Positions 34,981-43,860 of a stretch of DNA of 64,000 nucleotides are shown in pieces (the stretch's first letter is position 1; each line of letters begins with the position of its first letter). The DNA comes from Bradyrhizobium sp. AZCC 1693 (GTDB lineage Bacteria > Pseudomonadota > Alphaproteobacteria > Rhizobiales > Xanthobacteraceae). The stretch lies in assembly GCF_036924745.1 (NCBI RefSeq), contig NZ_JAZHSD010000001.1, forward strand, positions 6,881,001 to 6,945,000, read 5' to 3'. The notes under the pieces are model-generated. The model made no database searches. It saw only the letters and a program-made list of their open reading frames with translations, and was not told where the DNA came from. Both the position numbers and the translations under genes were made by a program.

Positions 34981-36150
34981 TCATCCTCCCACGACATTTT
35001 GTGGCCGAGCCAGCGAGTGTGGAGTCTTTGCACGCCTCGAACGAAGCCAGCGCCGTGCCGCCTCTATCCAAAATCTCTCCCAATAAAAGGTCGAACTGTG
35101 AGCCGCAATCAGGGTGAAAGCCAAGCCGAGTGGCCGCTTGATCAGGTACCGCTGCCAGACGCTTCCGTCGTTCCACCATCCATGCGCGGTGAGCGGATGG
35201 ATGACATAGAGCGCGTATGAGATGGCGGCAATGTAACGAAGAATCCGGCTGCCCAGTACACCGATCAGGCGATTGGACGGTTGGGTTAGCGTCGCCAAGA
35301 GCAGAAGGGCGGCCGCATAGGGCCGCAGATATTGCAGCCAGCCGCCATCGGGATGCGAGGTTGCCGCCCAGGCGCCGGCCGCGAGCCCCCAGGCGACGAG
35401 GGACGTGGCACTGGAACGGAATCGGTATATCGGCAGCGTGGCAATGCAGGCCCCGGCAAGAATTTCATCGATGCGAAGGTGCGTCGCTACCTGAATATGA
35501 GCGCCCTCCGCGACACGCATCATGGTAATTGCGAGGCAACAGGGCCAAACAAGCATGAGTGCCCTGGCTCCGCCCAGTGCCGCGATGATCGTTACGAAGA
35601 CATAGAAATGAACCTCGACGCATAGAGACCAGAGATGCTCCGTGACCGGTATCATCTGATCAAGTCTGTAGTTAAGAATGAAGCTCAGGTGGAAAAGCTG
35701 AGCTTGTTTGCTCAAGCCGTAAACAATGAGAACGAGCAAAATATAGAGATATGCAAGCGGCAGAATCCGGGTGACCCGCTTTACGATGAATTCCAGGATC
35801 GAAACGGAGCGAAGCGTGCTGACGATCAAATATCCTGAAAGCGTAAAGAAGAGACTCATCCCCATCGGACCAGCGGTCAAATTCAGTTGGAGAGCCTTCG
35901 GTCCCAGCGGAAGCAGATGACACGCTAGGACGAGGATGATGCTGATCGCGCGTAGACCGTCGAGGGCGGGGACAGTGTGATCTTCCTGTTCGCTGTGCCG
36001 GCTCCTATGCACGCCAATCTCGCCGGCGACCCCCTTAAGTCCGTTGATGGCCCAAATGCGACGAAACTCGGCAATAAATCGTGCGGCATAACTGCCCAGC
36101 CACCCGGGCACCTTGGCGTGACGGCGAAGGTAATGCTCCTGTCTCTCCAT
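34981..36150 (-). CDS. Acyltransferase family 3 (OafA/ExoZ-like) membrane protein
   Basis: This 389-residue polytopic enzyme has the acyltransferase-3 signature: ALDGLRAISIILVLACHLLP (conserved His), MGMSLFFTLSGYLIVSTLRS and FIVKRVTRILPLAYLYILLV. The motif HLWSLCVEVHFYVFVTII follows, then about ten predicted membrane helices to ISYALYVIHPLTAHGWW. It would O-acetylate or succinylate the polysaccharide at the membrane. It is transcribed leftward, downstream of the flippase gene (22-bp gap), and converges with the Wza-type gene. Confidence 0.88.
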   Translation of the reverse strand: MERQEHYLRRHAKVPGWLGSYAARFIAEFRRIWAINGLKGVAGEIGVHRSRHSEQEDHTVPALDGLRAISIILVLACHLLPLGPKALQLNLTAGPMGMSLFFTLSGYLIVSTLRSVSILEFIVKRVTRILPLAYLYILLVLIVYGLSKQAQLFHLSFILNYRLDQMIPVTEHLWSLCVEVHFYVFVTIIAALGGARALMLVWPCCLAITMMRVAEGAHIQVATHLRIDEILAGACIATLPIYRFRSSATSLVAWGLAAGAWAATSHPDGGWLQYLRPYAAALLLLATLTQPSNRLIGVLGSRILRYIAAISYALYVIHPLTAHGWWNDGSVWQRYLIKRPLGLAFTLIAAHSSTFYWERFWIEAARRWLRSRRAKTPHSLARPQNVVGG

Positions 36151-36172
36151 GGCTGTTACCCTTGCAGGTCGT

Positions 36173-37690
36173 TTATCTACTCCGATCGGTCACTGGAAGC
36201 TCCACGCCTATCGGTCTCTCTTGGCTGCCGCTACGACGCGGGCGTCGCCGCGCGACGGATGCGAACCCACTCTCGAGCAGTGGGCCAATGTGAAGGGACA
36301 GCTCATGCCGGGTGAACATGACACCAGCGATCCAGATCAGTGCTGCGACTGCACTCGATCCAGCAAATCCGAGTAAGACTTCGGCGGCGCCATGACCAGC
36401 TAGATGCCGAAAAATGAGCGGAACCGGAATGGCGACGAGAGTCAACGTCAGGCTTCGGCTCCAGACCTTCACCAGCGCGCCGGACGCAAAGTCGATAATG
36501 GCCTTGAGCACGATGAAATAATAGGTTGCGAAGAAGGCGCTGCTGAACACCAAGCTCCAGACCGCGCTCTCAATCCCGATCATCAGGCCAATTCCAAGCG
36601 CCAGGATCGTGAAGAGAAACATGGACAGCTCGGAGGCGAAGAGCAATCGCGGACGTCGCTTGATGATCAGGATATCGTAGTGGAGCGGAACGGTAAGCGC
36701 CAACCCGTGAGCGATCGCGATAGGCGTCATCATCGTGCCTGCGGCGCTCCACGCCTCACCGTAGATCGTTCTCACGAGAGGCTCGGCCCAGATCGCCAGG
36801 ACGCCATAGGCTGGCCATGAAAGCCCCGTAACCAGTTCGACAATACGCAAGTAGATCGGCGCCAGACTTTCCCGTTCCCGTTCACGCCTTCCAAAGTCGG
36901 AAAGCAGAGGTTTGGTCAAACCGAAAAGGAGACCGTTTCTGACGAATGACACCAGGTTTTGGGCGCGCGAAAACAGGGCTGCATTAGCAATTCCCAGAAC
37001 GCGCCCGATTGCCAACTCCGGAGTTGACGTCGTAGTGCTGCCGACGAAAAGCGTCGCAGACATCCAGCCCGCAAAGGCGAGCAGTTGGCCCGCGCCTTGC
37101 AGGGTCGGTCGCAACTGGATCGCATCGGGTTGATAGATCATCGTCATGACCGCCATTACGACCGATGATGCAAAGTAGCCCCAAGCCAAAGCGGCACCTC
37201 CGTGACCGAGCATGGCAAGAGTGAGCGAAACCACGCTTTGAGACACTGCCGCCGCGAGGCCGATGGCGAGAAGCGACCCGAATTGCATGGCGCGCACCAA
37301 GCGAATAGTGGCCGGAAAAGCCAGGGCAGGGCCGAGTTGTGCAAGAGCGACAATCCTCAAGGCCACGCCGACGGTTGGGTCTTGATAGAAAGTCGCGAGA
37401 GGAAAGCTCAGTCCGACAAATCCAACGGTGAGGCAAGCGGCAATAGTCAGGCTCAAACCGAACGCGGCTCCCAAGAGTCGGTCGTCAAGCTCGGGCGCGC
37501 TCACCACATAAGATGCAACAGCTGAATCCTTCAGGGCAGCGAACATGCCGGCAGCTGCGATAGCCACCGAGTATGAACCGACCTCCCGCGGCGAGAGCAG
37601 GTGCGCAATGACAACGCCAGTCCCAAAGAACAACAGCAATGTTGCATTTTGTTGCAGCGCCGAGCTCAGCATTGCTTGGCGAAGGCGCAT
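36173..37690 (-). CDS. Wzx-type oligosaccharide flippase
   Basis: This 505-residue protein has about 12-14 hydrophobic segments and the typical opening of the polysaccharide-biosynthesis (MOP) family (LLFFGTGVVIAHLLSPREVG, SYSVAIAAAGMFAALKDSAV, LVRAMQFGSLLAIGLAAAVS). It would flip undecaprenyl-linked repeat units to the periplasm. The start overlaps the stop of a small upstream gene by one base (TAATG), and the acyltransferase gene follows closely. Together these form an operon. Confidence 0.88.
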   Translation of the reverse strand: MRLRQAMLSSALQQNATLLLFFGTGVVIAHLLSPREVGSYSVAIAAAGMFAALKDSAVASYVVSAPELDDRLLGAAFGLSLTIAACLTVGFVGLSFPLATFYQDPTVGVALRIVALAQLGPALAFPATIRLVRAMQFGSLLAIGLAAAVSQSVVSLTLAMLGHGGAALAWGYFASSVVMAVMTMIYQPDAIQLRPTLQGAGQLLAFAGWMSATLFVGSTTTSTPELAIGRVLGIANAALFSRAQNLVSFVRNGLLFGLTKPLLSDFGRRERERESLAPIYLRIVELVTGLSWPAYGVLAIWAEPLVRTIYGEAWSAAGTMMTPIAIAHGLALTVPLHYDILIIKRRPRLLFASELSMFLFTILALGIGLMIGIESAVWSLVFSSAFFATYYFIVLKAIIDFASGALVKVWSRSLTLTLVAIPVPLIFRHLAGHGAAEVLLGFAGSSAVAALIWIAGVMFTRHELSLHIGPLLESGFASVARRRPRRSGSQERPIGVELPVTDRSR

Positions 37691-37920
37691 TATCGGCTCT
37701 CCCGCTTCGCGTCGGCACCGGCCGGAAAGCAGATCAGCGCTCCGTACTCATCGCCAATGCGGGTACTGCGTGTATCCACAATGTCCGGATTGGCGGAGGC
37801 GCGGTTAGTGATCTGGGCGCGCAGCTCTTGCACTATCAAAGCGGCGTCTGGAATGTCGCTTGCATCGCATCTCACAACCGCTCCCGAAGTGACCGTCAGA
37901 TTCTTTCGGGAACAGTCCAC
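37690..37920 (-). CDS. Small hypothetical protein overlapping the flippase gene
   Basis: This 76-residue frame from GTG 37920 contains VRCDASDIPDAALIVQELRA and PDIVDTRSTRIGDEYGALIC, with no membrane segment. Its TAA shares the A of the flippase ATG, evidence for translational coupling and hence for a real gene. The frame is open a little further upstream (YIPVVDCSR) without a start codon. It may therefore be the surviving 3' end of a larger cluster gene. Confidence 0.45.
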   Translation of the reverse strand: MDCSRKNLTVTSGAVVRCDASDIPDAALIVQELRAQITNRASANPDIVDTRSTRIGDEYGALICFPAGADAKRESR

Positions 37921-38101
37921 GACGGGGATGTAAAGGCGTCAATCTCCCATCCGTACTAGTCCCATTTCCGCCAGGAAGGGCGTGTGCCCCCGCAAATTGA
38001 ACGTGTTAAAGTTCGTTGATCCTTGGACGAGTCGAAGGAAGAAGACCCACGTACATGAAGCACGCGTGCGCCGACGACACGAGAGCTTGGGCGACGGGAC
38101 C

Positions 38102-38761
38102 ATGCAGGCACATCACGCCATACAACGAATACTTCCTTTGCGCTTACGCCACGGCGTGCGCGAGCTGGCTTACTCGGTGTTCGTAGATCAGCTCGGCTGG
38201 CGCCCCACGAGCCGCGCATCGATGGAGATCGTTGACGATGACTATAGGCGCGGTCGTTGGGATTATCTCAACAACCTGGAGGAAATGTCGCGTTACGCAG
38301 TGATCGCCGGATATTGCAAGCATCGCACCAACGTTTTGAGCGTGCTCGATCTCGGATGCGGGTCCGGTATTCTCCGTCGGTGGCTCCGTCCGCCAGAGTC
38401 TATTGATTATATCGGTGTTGATCTGTCCAATGTCGCTATCGACAGGGCAGGCCGGGAGTGGACAGACGGCTCTACGCGATTCATTGCGGCGGACGCCGCG
38501 ACTTACGTGCCTGATCGCAAATTCGACGTGGTCATCTTCAATGAGGTTCTCTACTACTTCGAACAGCCGAGCAAAATCTTGGAGCACTTTGCGGGCTTCC
38601 TGGAAAACAACGGGCACTTTGTCGTTTCCCTATGGGATGCGCCCGAGTCTCGGCGGGCCTGGCGGCAGTCGCGCGGCAGCGTGAGGGTCGTTGATGCAGT
38701 TCAGACGCGACACAGCTCCGGTGTTTCCTGGCAAATCTGCCTTTGTCGGCCGCGCCTCTGA
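38102..38761 (+). CDS. Class I SAM-dependent methyltransferase
   Basis: This 219-residue protein has the Rossmann-type methyltransferase signature: VLSVLDLGCGSGILRRWLRP (motif I), IDYIGVDLSNVAIDRAG (acidic motif II residue), RFIAADAATYVPDRKFDVVI (motif III/IV region) and FLENNGHFVVSLWDA. It would methylate a sugar or related cluster product in the cytoplasm. Start ATG 38102 begins MQAHHAIQRILPLRLR. It is followed 40 bp later by a glycosyltransferase gene in the same direction. Confidence 0.82.
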   Translation: MQAHHAIQRILPLRLRHGVRELAYSVFVDQLGWRPTSRASMEIVDDDYRRGRWDYLNNLEEMSRYAVIAGYCKHRTNVLSVLDLGCGSGILRRWLRPPESIDYIGVDLSNVAIDRAGREWTDGSTRFIAADAATYVPDRKFDVVIFNEVLYYFEQPSKILEHFAGFLENNGHFVVSLWDAPESRRAWRQSRGSVRVVDAVQTRHSSGVSWQICLCRPRL

Positions 38762-38801
38762 ACGAGGAACGAGCGACTTGTGTTCGATTGTGGAGGTTAG
38801 C

Positions 38802-40119
38802 ATGCGTCTTATGGTCACCCAGCAAAGCAAGCTATCGCTCGATCCGGCCAGTGTCCAATCGAACAGACCTGCAATCATCTATCTGGTAAATCAATATCCC
38901 GCCGTCACTCACACCTTCATCAAGCGAGAAGTGCTTGCGCTCGAGCGTTTAGGAGTCGAAGTAATCCGCTTGGCCTTCCGGGCCGGAAAAGCGCTGGTCG
39001 ATCCAGGCGACGTCGACGAGGAAAAGCGCACGAATTATCTGCTCCGACGTCCGCTAAGCTTGTTGCTGAACACAATCTCGCTCCTCCTCCTGCGGCCCCG
39101 CCCCTTTGTCAAGGCTCTGGCGACGACCCTGCGCATGATGCGCAGAAGTGATCGCTCGCCTCTCAAGCATATCGCGTACCTGATCGAAGCATGCGGCGTT
39201 GCCGCGGTCGTTTGCAGGACGGGAGCGGGCCATATCCACGCGCATTTTGGAACAAACCCGGCCGAAGTAGCGCTGCTCGCGTCACAACTATCCGGAGCCT
39301 CGTACAGCTTCACGGTGCACGGCTGCGAAGAATTTGACAAGCCCGAGTTCATCGGGCTCCGGACCAAGATTCATGGCGCGGCTTTCGTTGTCGCCGTGAG
39401 CTACTACGGGCGCGCTCAGCTCTATCGCTGGTGCGACACGGGAGATCAAGGGAAGATCAAGCTGGTACGATGCGGGCTGGAGCAGCACTTCCACGAGGCG
39501 GCGGATGATGCGCCGTGCGAGGCCGCACGATTTCTCTGCGTTGGACAGTTGTATCGCTTGAAAGGGCAGGATGTTCTCGTCAAAGCGGCCGCCGTCATGG
39601 CGGCGGCCGGGCACAAATTCGAGGTTATATTGGTCGGTGACGGGGAAAGCCGGGCGGAACTGGAGCTTTTAATCTCCAGTCTGAACCTGTCGAAAACTGT
39701 GCGGCTTGTCGGCTGGCTGAGCAGCGCAGACGTCCGACGTCAAATGATCGGTGCGCGGGCGTTGGTCGTGCCAAGCTTCGCTGAAAATTCTGCCTGTCGT
39801 TATTATGGAAGCGATGGCGCTGCGGCGCCCGGTCGTGGCGACCCAAATTGCAGGAATTCCGGAACTGGTGGTCCCACGGGAGAACGGCTGGCTCCTGCCT
39901 GCAAGCTCGGTCGAGTCGCTCGTGGCTGCTATGACGGAGTGCCTTGCGGCGTCGCGCGAGGAACTTTGGGCGATGGGTCTTCGGGGGCGGGAACGTGTGC
40001 TTGCCCTGCATGATGTCGACCGTGAAGCGGCGATCCTTGCCGATCTGTTTGCAAAGTGCGCCACGCAACGCCACGATCCGATTAATGCGGAGCGACACCT
40101 CTCTTGCGTGGTGCAGTAG
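38802..40119 (+). pseudogene. Family 4 glycosyltransferase, single frameshift near the catalytic end
   Basis: From ATG 38802 (GGAGG at five-base spacing) the first ~330 codons encode a GT-B enzyme: IIYLVNQYPAVTHTFIKREV, GHIHAHFGTNPAEVALLASQ, YSFTVHGCEEFDKPEFIG, RFLCVGQLYRLKGQDVLVKA and LVVPSFAEN. At about 39786-39790 an extra T in GAAAATTCTGCC throws the frame. The expected continuation LPVVIMEAMALRRPVVATQI (the E-x7-E nucleotide-sugar site), GIPELVVPRENGWLLP is intact in the next frame to 40119. Either the gene is recently inactivated or a base is miscalled. Confidence 0.8.
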
Positions 40120-40278
40120 AGGGTGCGGAACCTGATGTGTGTCTCGTTCGTCTAGCTCACGATGCGACCCAAGCGCGTTCACGCGTTACAACGAGTGCCG
40201 ATGCTTCACAAGTCCAAATACGCTCGCGCCCATGGTCCAGGCGAGCCGGGGGATAACATAACAGACTTCGCTGCGATA

Positions 40279-41568
40279 TCATTCCGCGCGGATCAGGCGA
40301 TGGCGAAGCGGGGCGCGCGCTTCCATAGCGGCGAGGCGAGCTGATGCGCACACGCTTCCAAGCGTAAACCAAAAGAGCCACTGGAACTGCAGATAGTCGA
40401 GAAGATTGTCGGAGTAGAAAACGACCATATACCCGACGCACAATAATAACATCACGAATGAACCTGAAAAGTCTTCCCTGAATCTGCAAATCAGTGTGAA
40501 GGCGACAGCTGCCATTAGGAGGAGAAAGCTAATCAATCCGGCAAGACCCATCTCAAAATAGATCTGGAGGAAGGCGTTGTGCAGGCCAATTTTAGCCAGC
40601 CGTTCGCCGCGCGGGAAGAACGTCGGCATATAAGATTGATACGCGTTGAGTCCATAACCTAGAATTCCGGACGGATTGGTCGCCATCCACTCAAGCGTAT
40701 CCCTCCAGATCACTTGACGCCATGCCCAGGAGTTGAGCTGCTCGAAACCGGCATCGATTGTACCTGAGTATAGATCCGAGACTCGTTCGGTGACACCAGG
40801 AATAAGGAGCACCGTTGGCAAGCCCAGCATCGCGACAAGGTACCGCCTGTCCACAACGAGCGAGTATCCAATCACGATGATCAGCATCGATATCCAGGCG
40901 CTGCGGGTCTTGGTGAGCAGCAGTAGGAACGCAAGGTAAGCCGCATAAGCGAACATCGCTCGGCGCGTGAATTTGGAAAGGGTGATTGTCGCCGAGCAGG
41001 TCATGTAAAGGATCACCGTCACGACAACGACGATATAGAAGGCATAGATATTGGGATGTGTGAATGTACTTTGCAGCCTTTGCTCTCCAATCAGGATGTC
41101 TGGGGTCCTCGCAAATTCCAATAGAGCGACGAACGAGGGCAGTAGGGACGAGCCCACCGCGACAGTGAGACACTGCACGATGGTTTCGCGGCGCTGGATG
41201 ACCGTATATGGAAGGCCGAAGGCAGCTGCATAGGTCACGAGAGTCAGAAAAACTCGTAATCCGCCATGTATGTCCGGAGTGTGGATCAGCGAGATTGCGG
41301 CGGTGAGAAGGAAGGCAGCCCAGGAGAGCATAGGGGCTGCGAGAAGAACCTGTGGGACGTGGACGACAGCAATAATCGCCATTGCGAGGACCAGGGCGTT
41401 TATTGCGGCACCGGGCCCGGATTGTTCATTAAACGACATCTTTAGCCAGTCGAATGCCTGGTCGCACGACGGTCGAACAAGCATGACCGCCAGCATCATC
41501 TGCCGCACGCCGGTGACAAACGTCAGGATGAGCAGAAAGCCCATGATGGCAGATATTGCAGTTGTCAT
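40279..41568 (-). CDS. Wzy/O-antigen ligase-like polymerase
   Basis: This protein has about 429 residues and roughly ten or more membrane helices (ISAIMGFLLILTFVTGVRQM, YIVVVVTVILYMTCSATITL, YAAYLAFLLLLTKTRSAWIS). A large periplasmic loop holds the Wzy_C-type motif region (DTLEWMATNPSGILGYGLNA, GLHNAFLQIYFEMGLAGLIS), including the NAFLQIYFE..G pattern with the conserved His. Start 41568 is supported by GAGGAT six bases upstream. It would polymerise the repeat units in the periplasm. Confidence 0.8.
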   Translation of the reverse strand: MTTAISAIMGFLLILTFVTGVRQMMLAVMLVRPSCDQAFDWLKMSFNEQSGPGAAINALVLAMAIIAVVHVPQVLLAAPMLSWAAFLLTAAISLIHTPDIHGGLRVFLTLVTYAAAFGLPYTVIQRRETIVQCLTVAVGSSLLPSFVALLEFARTPDILIGEQRLQSTFTHPNIYAFYIVVVVTVILYMTCSATITLSKFTRRAMFAYAAYLAFLLLLTKTRSAWISMLIIVIGYSLVVDRRYLVAMLGLPTVLLIPGVTERVSDLYSGTIDAGFEQLNSWAWRQVIWRDTLEWMATNPSGILGYGLNAYQSYMPTFFPRGERLAKIGLHNAFLQIYFEMGLAGLISFLLLMAAVAFTLICRFREDFSGSFVMLLLCVGYMVVFYSDNLLDYLQFQWLFWFTLGSVCASARLAAMEARAPLRHRLIRAE

Positions 41569-41945
41569 GACAATCCTCGAGCTTGGCACAACTGCGGCAT
41601 GGAGACTTCGGTAGGCATTTGGCACCGGTCCTGTGCCTCTTTCAACAGGGCATCTGATGTCCACACGGTGTCTAACGTGGTCGCCGTATAATGCATCTAT
41701 CCGAAAGGATGGGTGCCGGGGCATCGGACATAGCACTCATGAATTCTCGTCCGATCACCGTCGCCCATGTACGGTGGCGCCGTATCGATCCATAGCGATG
41801 ATCGGTCCGCTGGGCGTTTGCGTGGGCACGAGAGCCTCCGTTTAGCTTCGGTGAGGGGTGCTGTGCACCGAGAGCTGGCGTCACGATCGAGTCAAAAGTG
41901 GCGGCCGGGGCGGATAGGTCGCCAATCTCTGAAGGTTTTGGGTTT
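41569..41945. promoter_or_regulatory. Divergent promoter region of the polymerase and ExoY-type genes
   Basis: This 377-bp intergenic region contains ATCCGAAAGGAT at 41699-41710, identical to the site at 30677-30688 in the other divergent region of the cluster. Both are close to an ATGCAT. No gene is supported here. Confidence 0.4.
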
Positions 41946-42782
41946 ATGATGCTTTGGCGCGATCTCTACAATCCGTCCGCCCGCTTCATTGCGATGCGGT
42001 TTGCCGGTAATCGCCGTCGTCGGCGGGATATCACCGGGCACACGGGCCCGATCGGAAGGATGCCGTCCGCAATCTCAAGACGGCATTCAGGCGTTGCCGA
42101 GTCAACACACACATGGTCTGCGGCCGCTTCTCGAATCGCGTACAGACGCAGACGGGCAACTTCACTTGGATTGCAAGCGAAGCTTGCGGGCCCAAATCGC
42201 GCAATTAAGAGAGTCTTCGACGTTATGGTCAGTCTGATCACGGTCGTGGCTCTGTCTCCGTTGCTCTTCATAGCTGCAGTTGCCGTGAAGGTTGATACGC
42301 CCGGCCCCATTATCTTTCTGCAATGGCGGGGCGGGCGGAGTGGGCGGCCATTTCGCATCGTCAAGTTCCGAACGATGATTTGCATGGAAGATGGATTCGC
42401 AATCCGCCAGGCGCGGCCAGGCGATACCCGCGTTACGCGAGTCGGACGCGTGCTCCGAAGGTACAGTGTTGATGAGCTGCCACAACTGTTCAACGTGTTG
42501 CGCGGCGACATGTCGCTCGTCGGGCCACGTCCGCATGCGCTCTCACACGATGCGACTTACCTGAGATTAGTCGCCGCATACTCGGATCGGCAGTTGGTTA
42601 GACCCGGGATGACCGGTTGGGCTCAAGTGAATGGGTGCAGGGGCGAGACTCGCGACGCGACATCTATGCAAAGGCGCGTCGAACACGATCTCGACTATAT
42701 CCGGCATTGGTCGCTTTGGTTTGATCTCAAGATCATGGCAAAGACGGTGACAGTAGTGTTTCGGCCGAACGAGGCATACTGA
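41946..42782 (+). CDS. ExoY-type initiating sugar transferase
   Basis: This 278-residue polyprenyl-phosphate hexose-1-phosphate transferase has the signature KRVFDVMVSLITVVALSPLL (membrane helix and Arg/Asp), FLQWRGGRSGRPFRIVKFRT, RRYSVDELPQLFNVLRGDMS, LVGPRPH and VRPGMTGWAQVNGCRGET. It is the short form without the five-helix N-terminal domain of WbaP, like rhizobial ExoY. It starts repeat-unit synthesis by loading the first sugar (Gal-1-P or Glc-1-P) onto undecaprenyl phosphate. The N-terminal 70 residues are basic and variable. Confidence 0.88.
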   Translation: MMLWRDLYNPSARFIAMRFAGNRRRRRDITGHTGPIGRMPSAISRRHSGVAESTHTWSAAASRIAYRRRRATSLGLQAKLAGPNRAIKRVFDVMVSLITVVALSPLLFIAAVAVKVDTPGPIIFLQWRGGRSGRPFRIVKFRTMICMEDGFAIRQARPGDTRVTRVGRVLRRYSVDELPQLFNVLRGDMSLVGPRPHALSHDATYLRLVAAYSDRQLVRPGMTGWAQVNGCRGETRDATSMQRRVEHDLDYIRHWSLWFDLKIMAKTVTVVFRPNEAY

Positions 42783-42903
42783 GCATCCGAAGCGACCCTG
42801 GGGCTCGCCCATTGGCTTAACGCAGCCAAATCTCGGGGGGCAGCCGGGTAGTTGCAGGTTAGCGGTTTTGCGGGGCGCTCGTGACGGATCGCGCTGACTG
42901 ATC

Positions 42904-43233
42904 TTAGATCGTCTCGCACGATGTTAGAGAGAGCGAGCTCAGCTGGACGGAGCAGGAGTGCAATACACGTCTCGCTTGACCACACGCGATATTGCTGACT
43001 CGCAGGTAAACCGACCGCCATTCGTCGATCGGCAAAGGCGCGTTGACGAAGCTTAGTTGGTGACGAGCACCCAGTTCTATCTGCACGATCCTGCTCATTA
43101 CGCCGTAGGCCGGCGCGATGTCCAAATATATCGTCGGGGCGTCGTTGCTGCTGTCGAACGGAGGAATTGCGGCCCTTGTCGGGACGGTCAATGTCGGCAG
43201 GGTCGGCCACGCGGATGTCTCATGCTGTGGCAA
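42904..43233 (-). CDS. Small hypothetical protein (IYLDIAPAYGVMS motif)
   Basis: This 109-residue frame contains DAPTIYLDIAPAYGVMSRIV, QIELGARHQ and later EWRSVYLRVSNIACGQARRV. It resembles short rhizobial proteins with a (Y/F)xDxAPxYGxxxGxxQIEL strand pair followed by a helix. The function is unknown. It is flanked by non-coding sequence and may be partly decayed. Confidence 0.4.
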   Translation of the reverse strand: MPQHETSAWPTLPTLTVPTRAAIPPFDSSNDAPTIYLDIAPAYGVMSRIVQIELGARHQLSFVNAPLPIDEWRSVYLRVSNIACGQARRVLHSCSVQLSSLSLTSCETI

Positions 43234-43860
43234 CCTGATCTTTCCTTGTCCGCGCAGCGCGCGGCCCTACCAGACGATGCGGCGCGCGTAGGTCACGTCG
43301 ACTTCTTTGCCAGCGCGCACCGGGGGCATTCGTCCGCAAGAGAGCTCCGTGGTTTCGTCCGGAGGACCACGCTCATCTCGTCGAGGATTTGCGCAAGGCC
43401 GGCTGGAATGGTTGAAGCCGCTGTTAAGTCCGTCGCCAAACCTGATCCGTACGTGATTTACGGGCCAATGTCCGATATGGATCCAGGCTATATGAAACGT
43501 GCGTGAGCCAATGCGTGCATAATTGTTTTCTCAATTGTCGTCTCCCGATAGAGGTTGCCAGTGCAATTGGTCTCCGCATCAACGAGATTGAGACAGATGT
43601 TCTACACGCAAATTGAAATGACGGACTTTCACACAGCTTGGGACTTTGATGGGAGGTCCGGTTCTGGCGCGGAAGCGACCCCCGCTCGTGCTGCTGGTGG
43701 TCGACGATCAGAGCTCGATTTCGATCATGGGCTGTGTCTGCATTATCTCGGTTGAATATGGCGCGTTGACCCTTTAGAATCGAGTCAGCGTGCAATCAGG
43801 CATAGGCTCTGCCAGGCAGAGAGCGTCCTTCGCTGCCGCGTGCTCCCGGAGCGTTGATCC
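43234..43860. other. Intergenic, no gene seen
   Basis: No reading frame with recognisable motifs was found between the small minus-strand gene and the third serine recombinase. A frame ending near 43506 (VAKPDPYVIYGPMSDMDPG) is open but unsupported. Confidence 0.35.
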
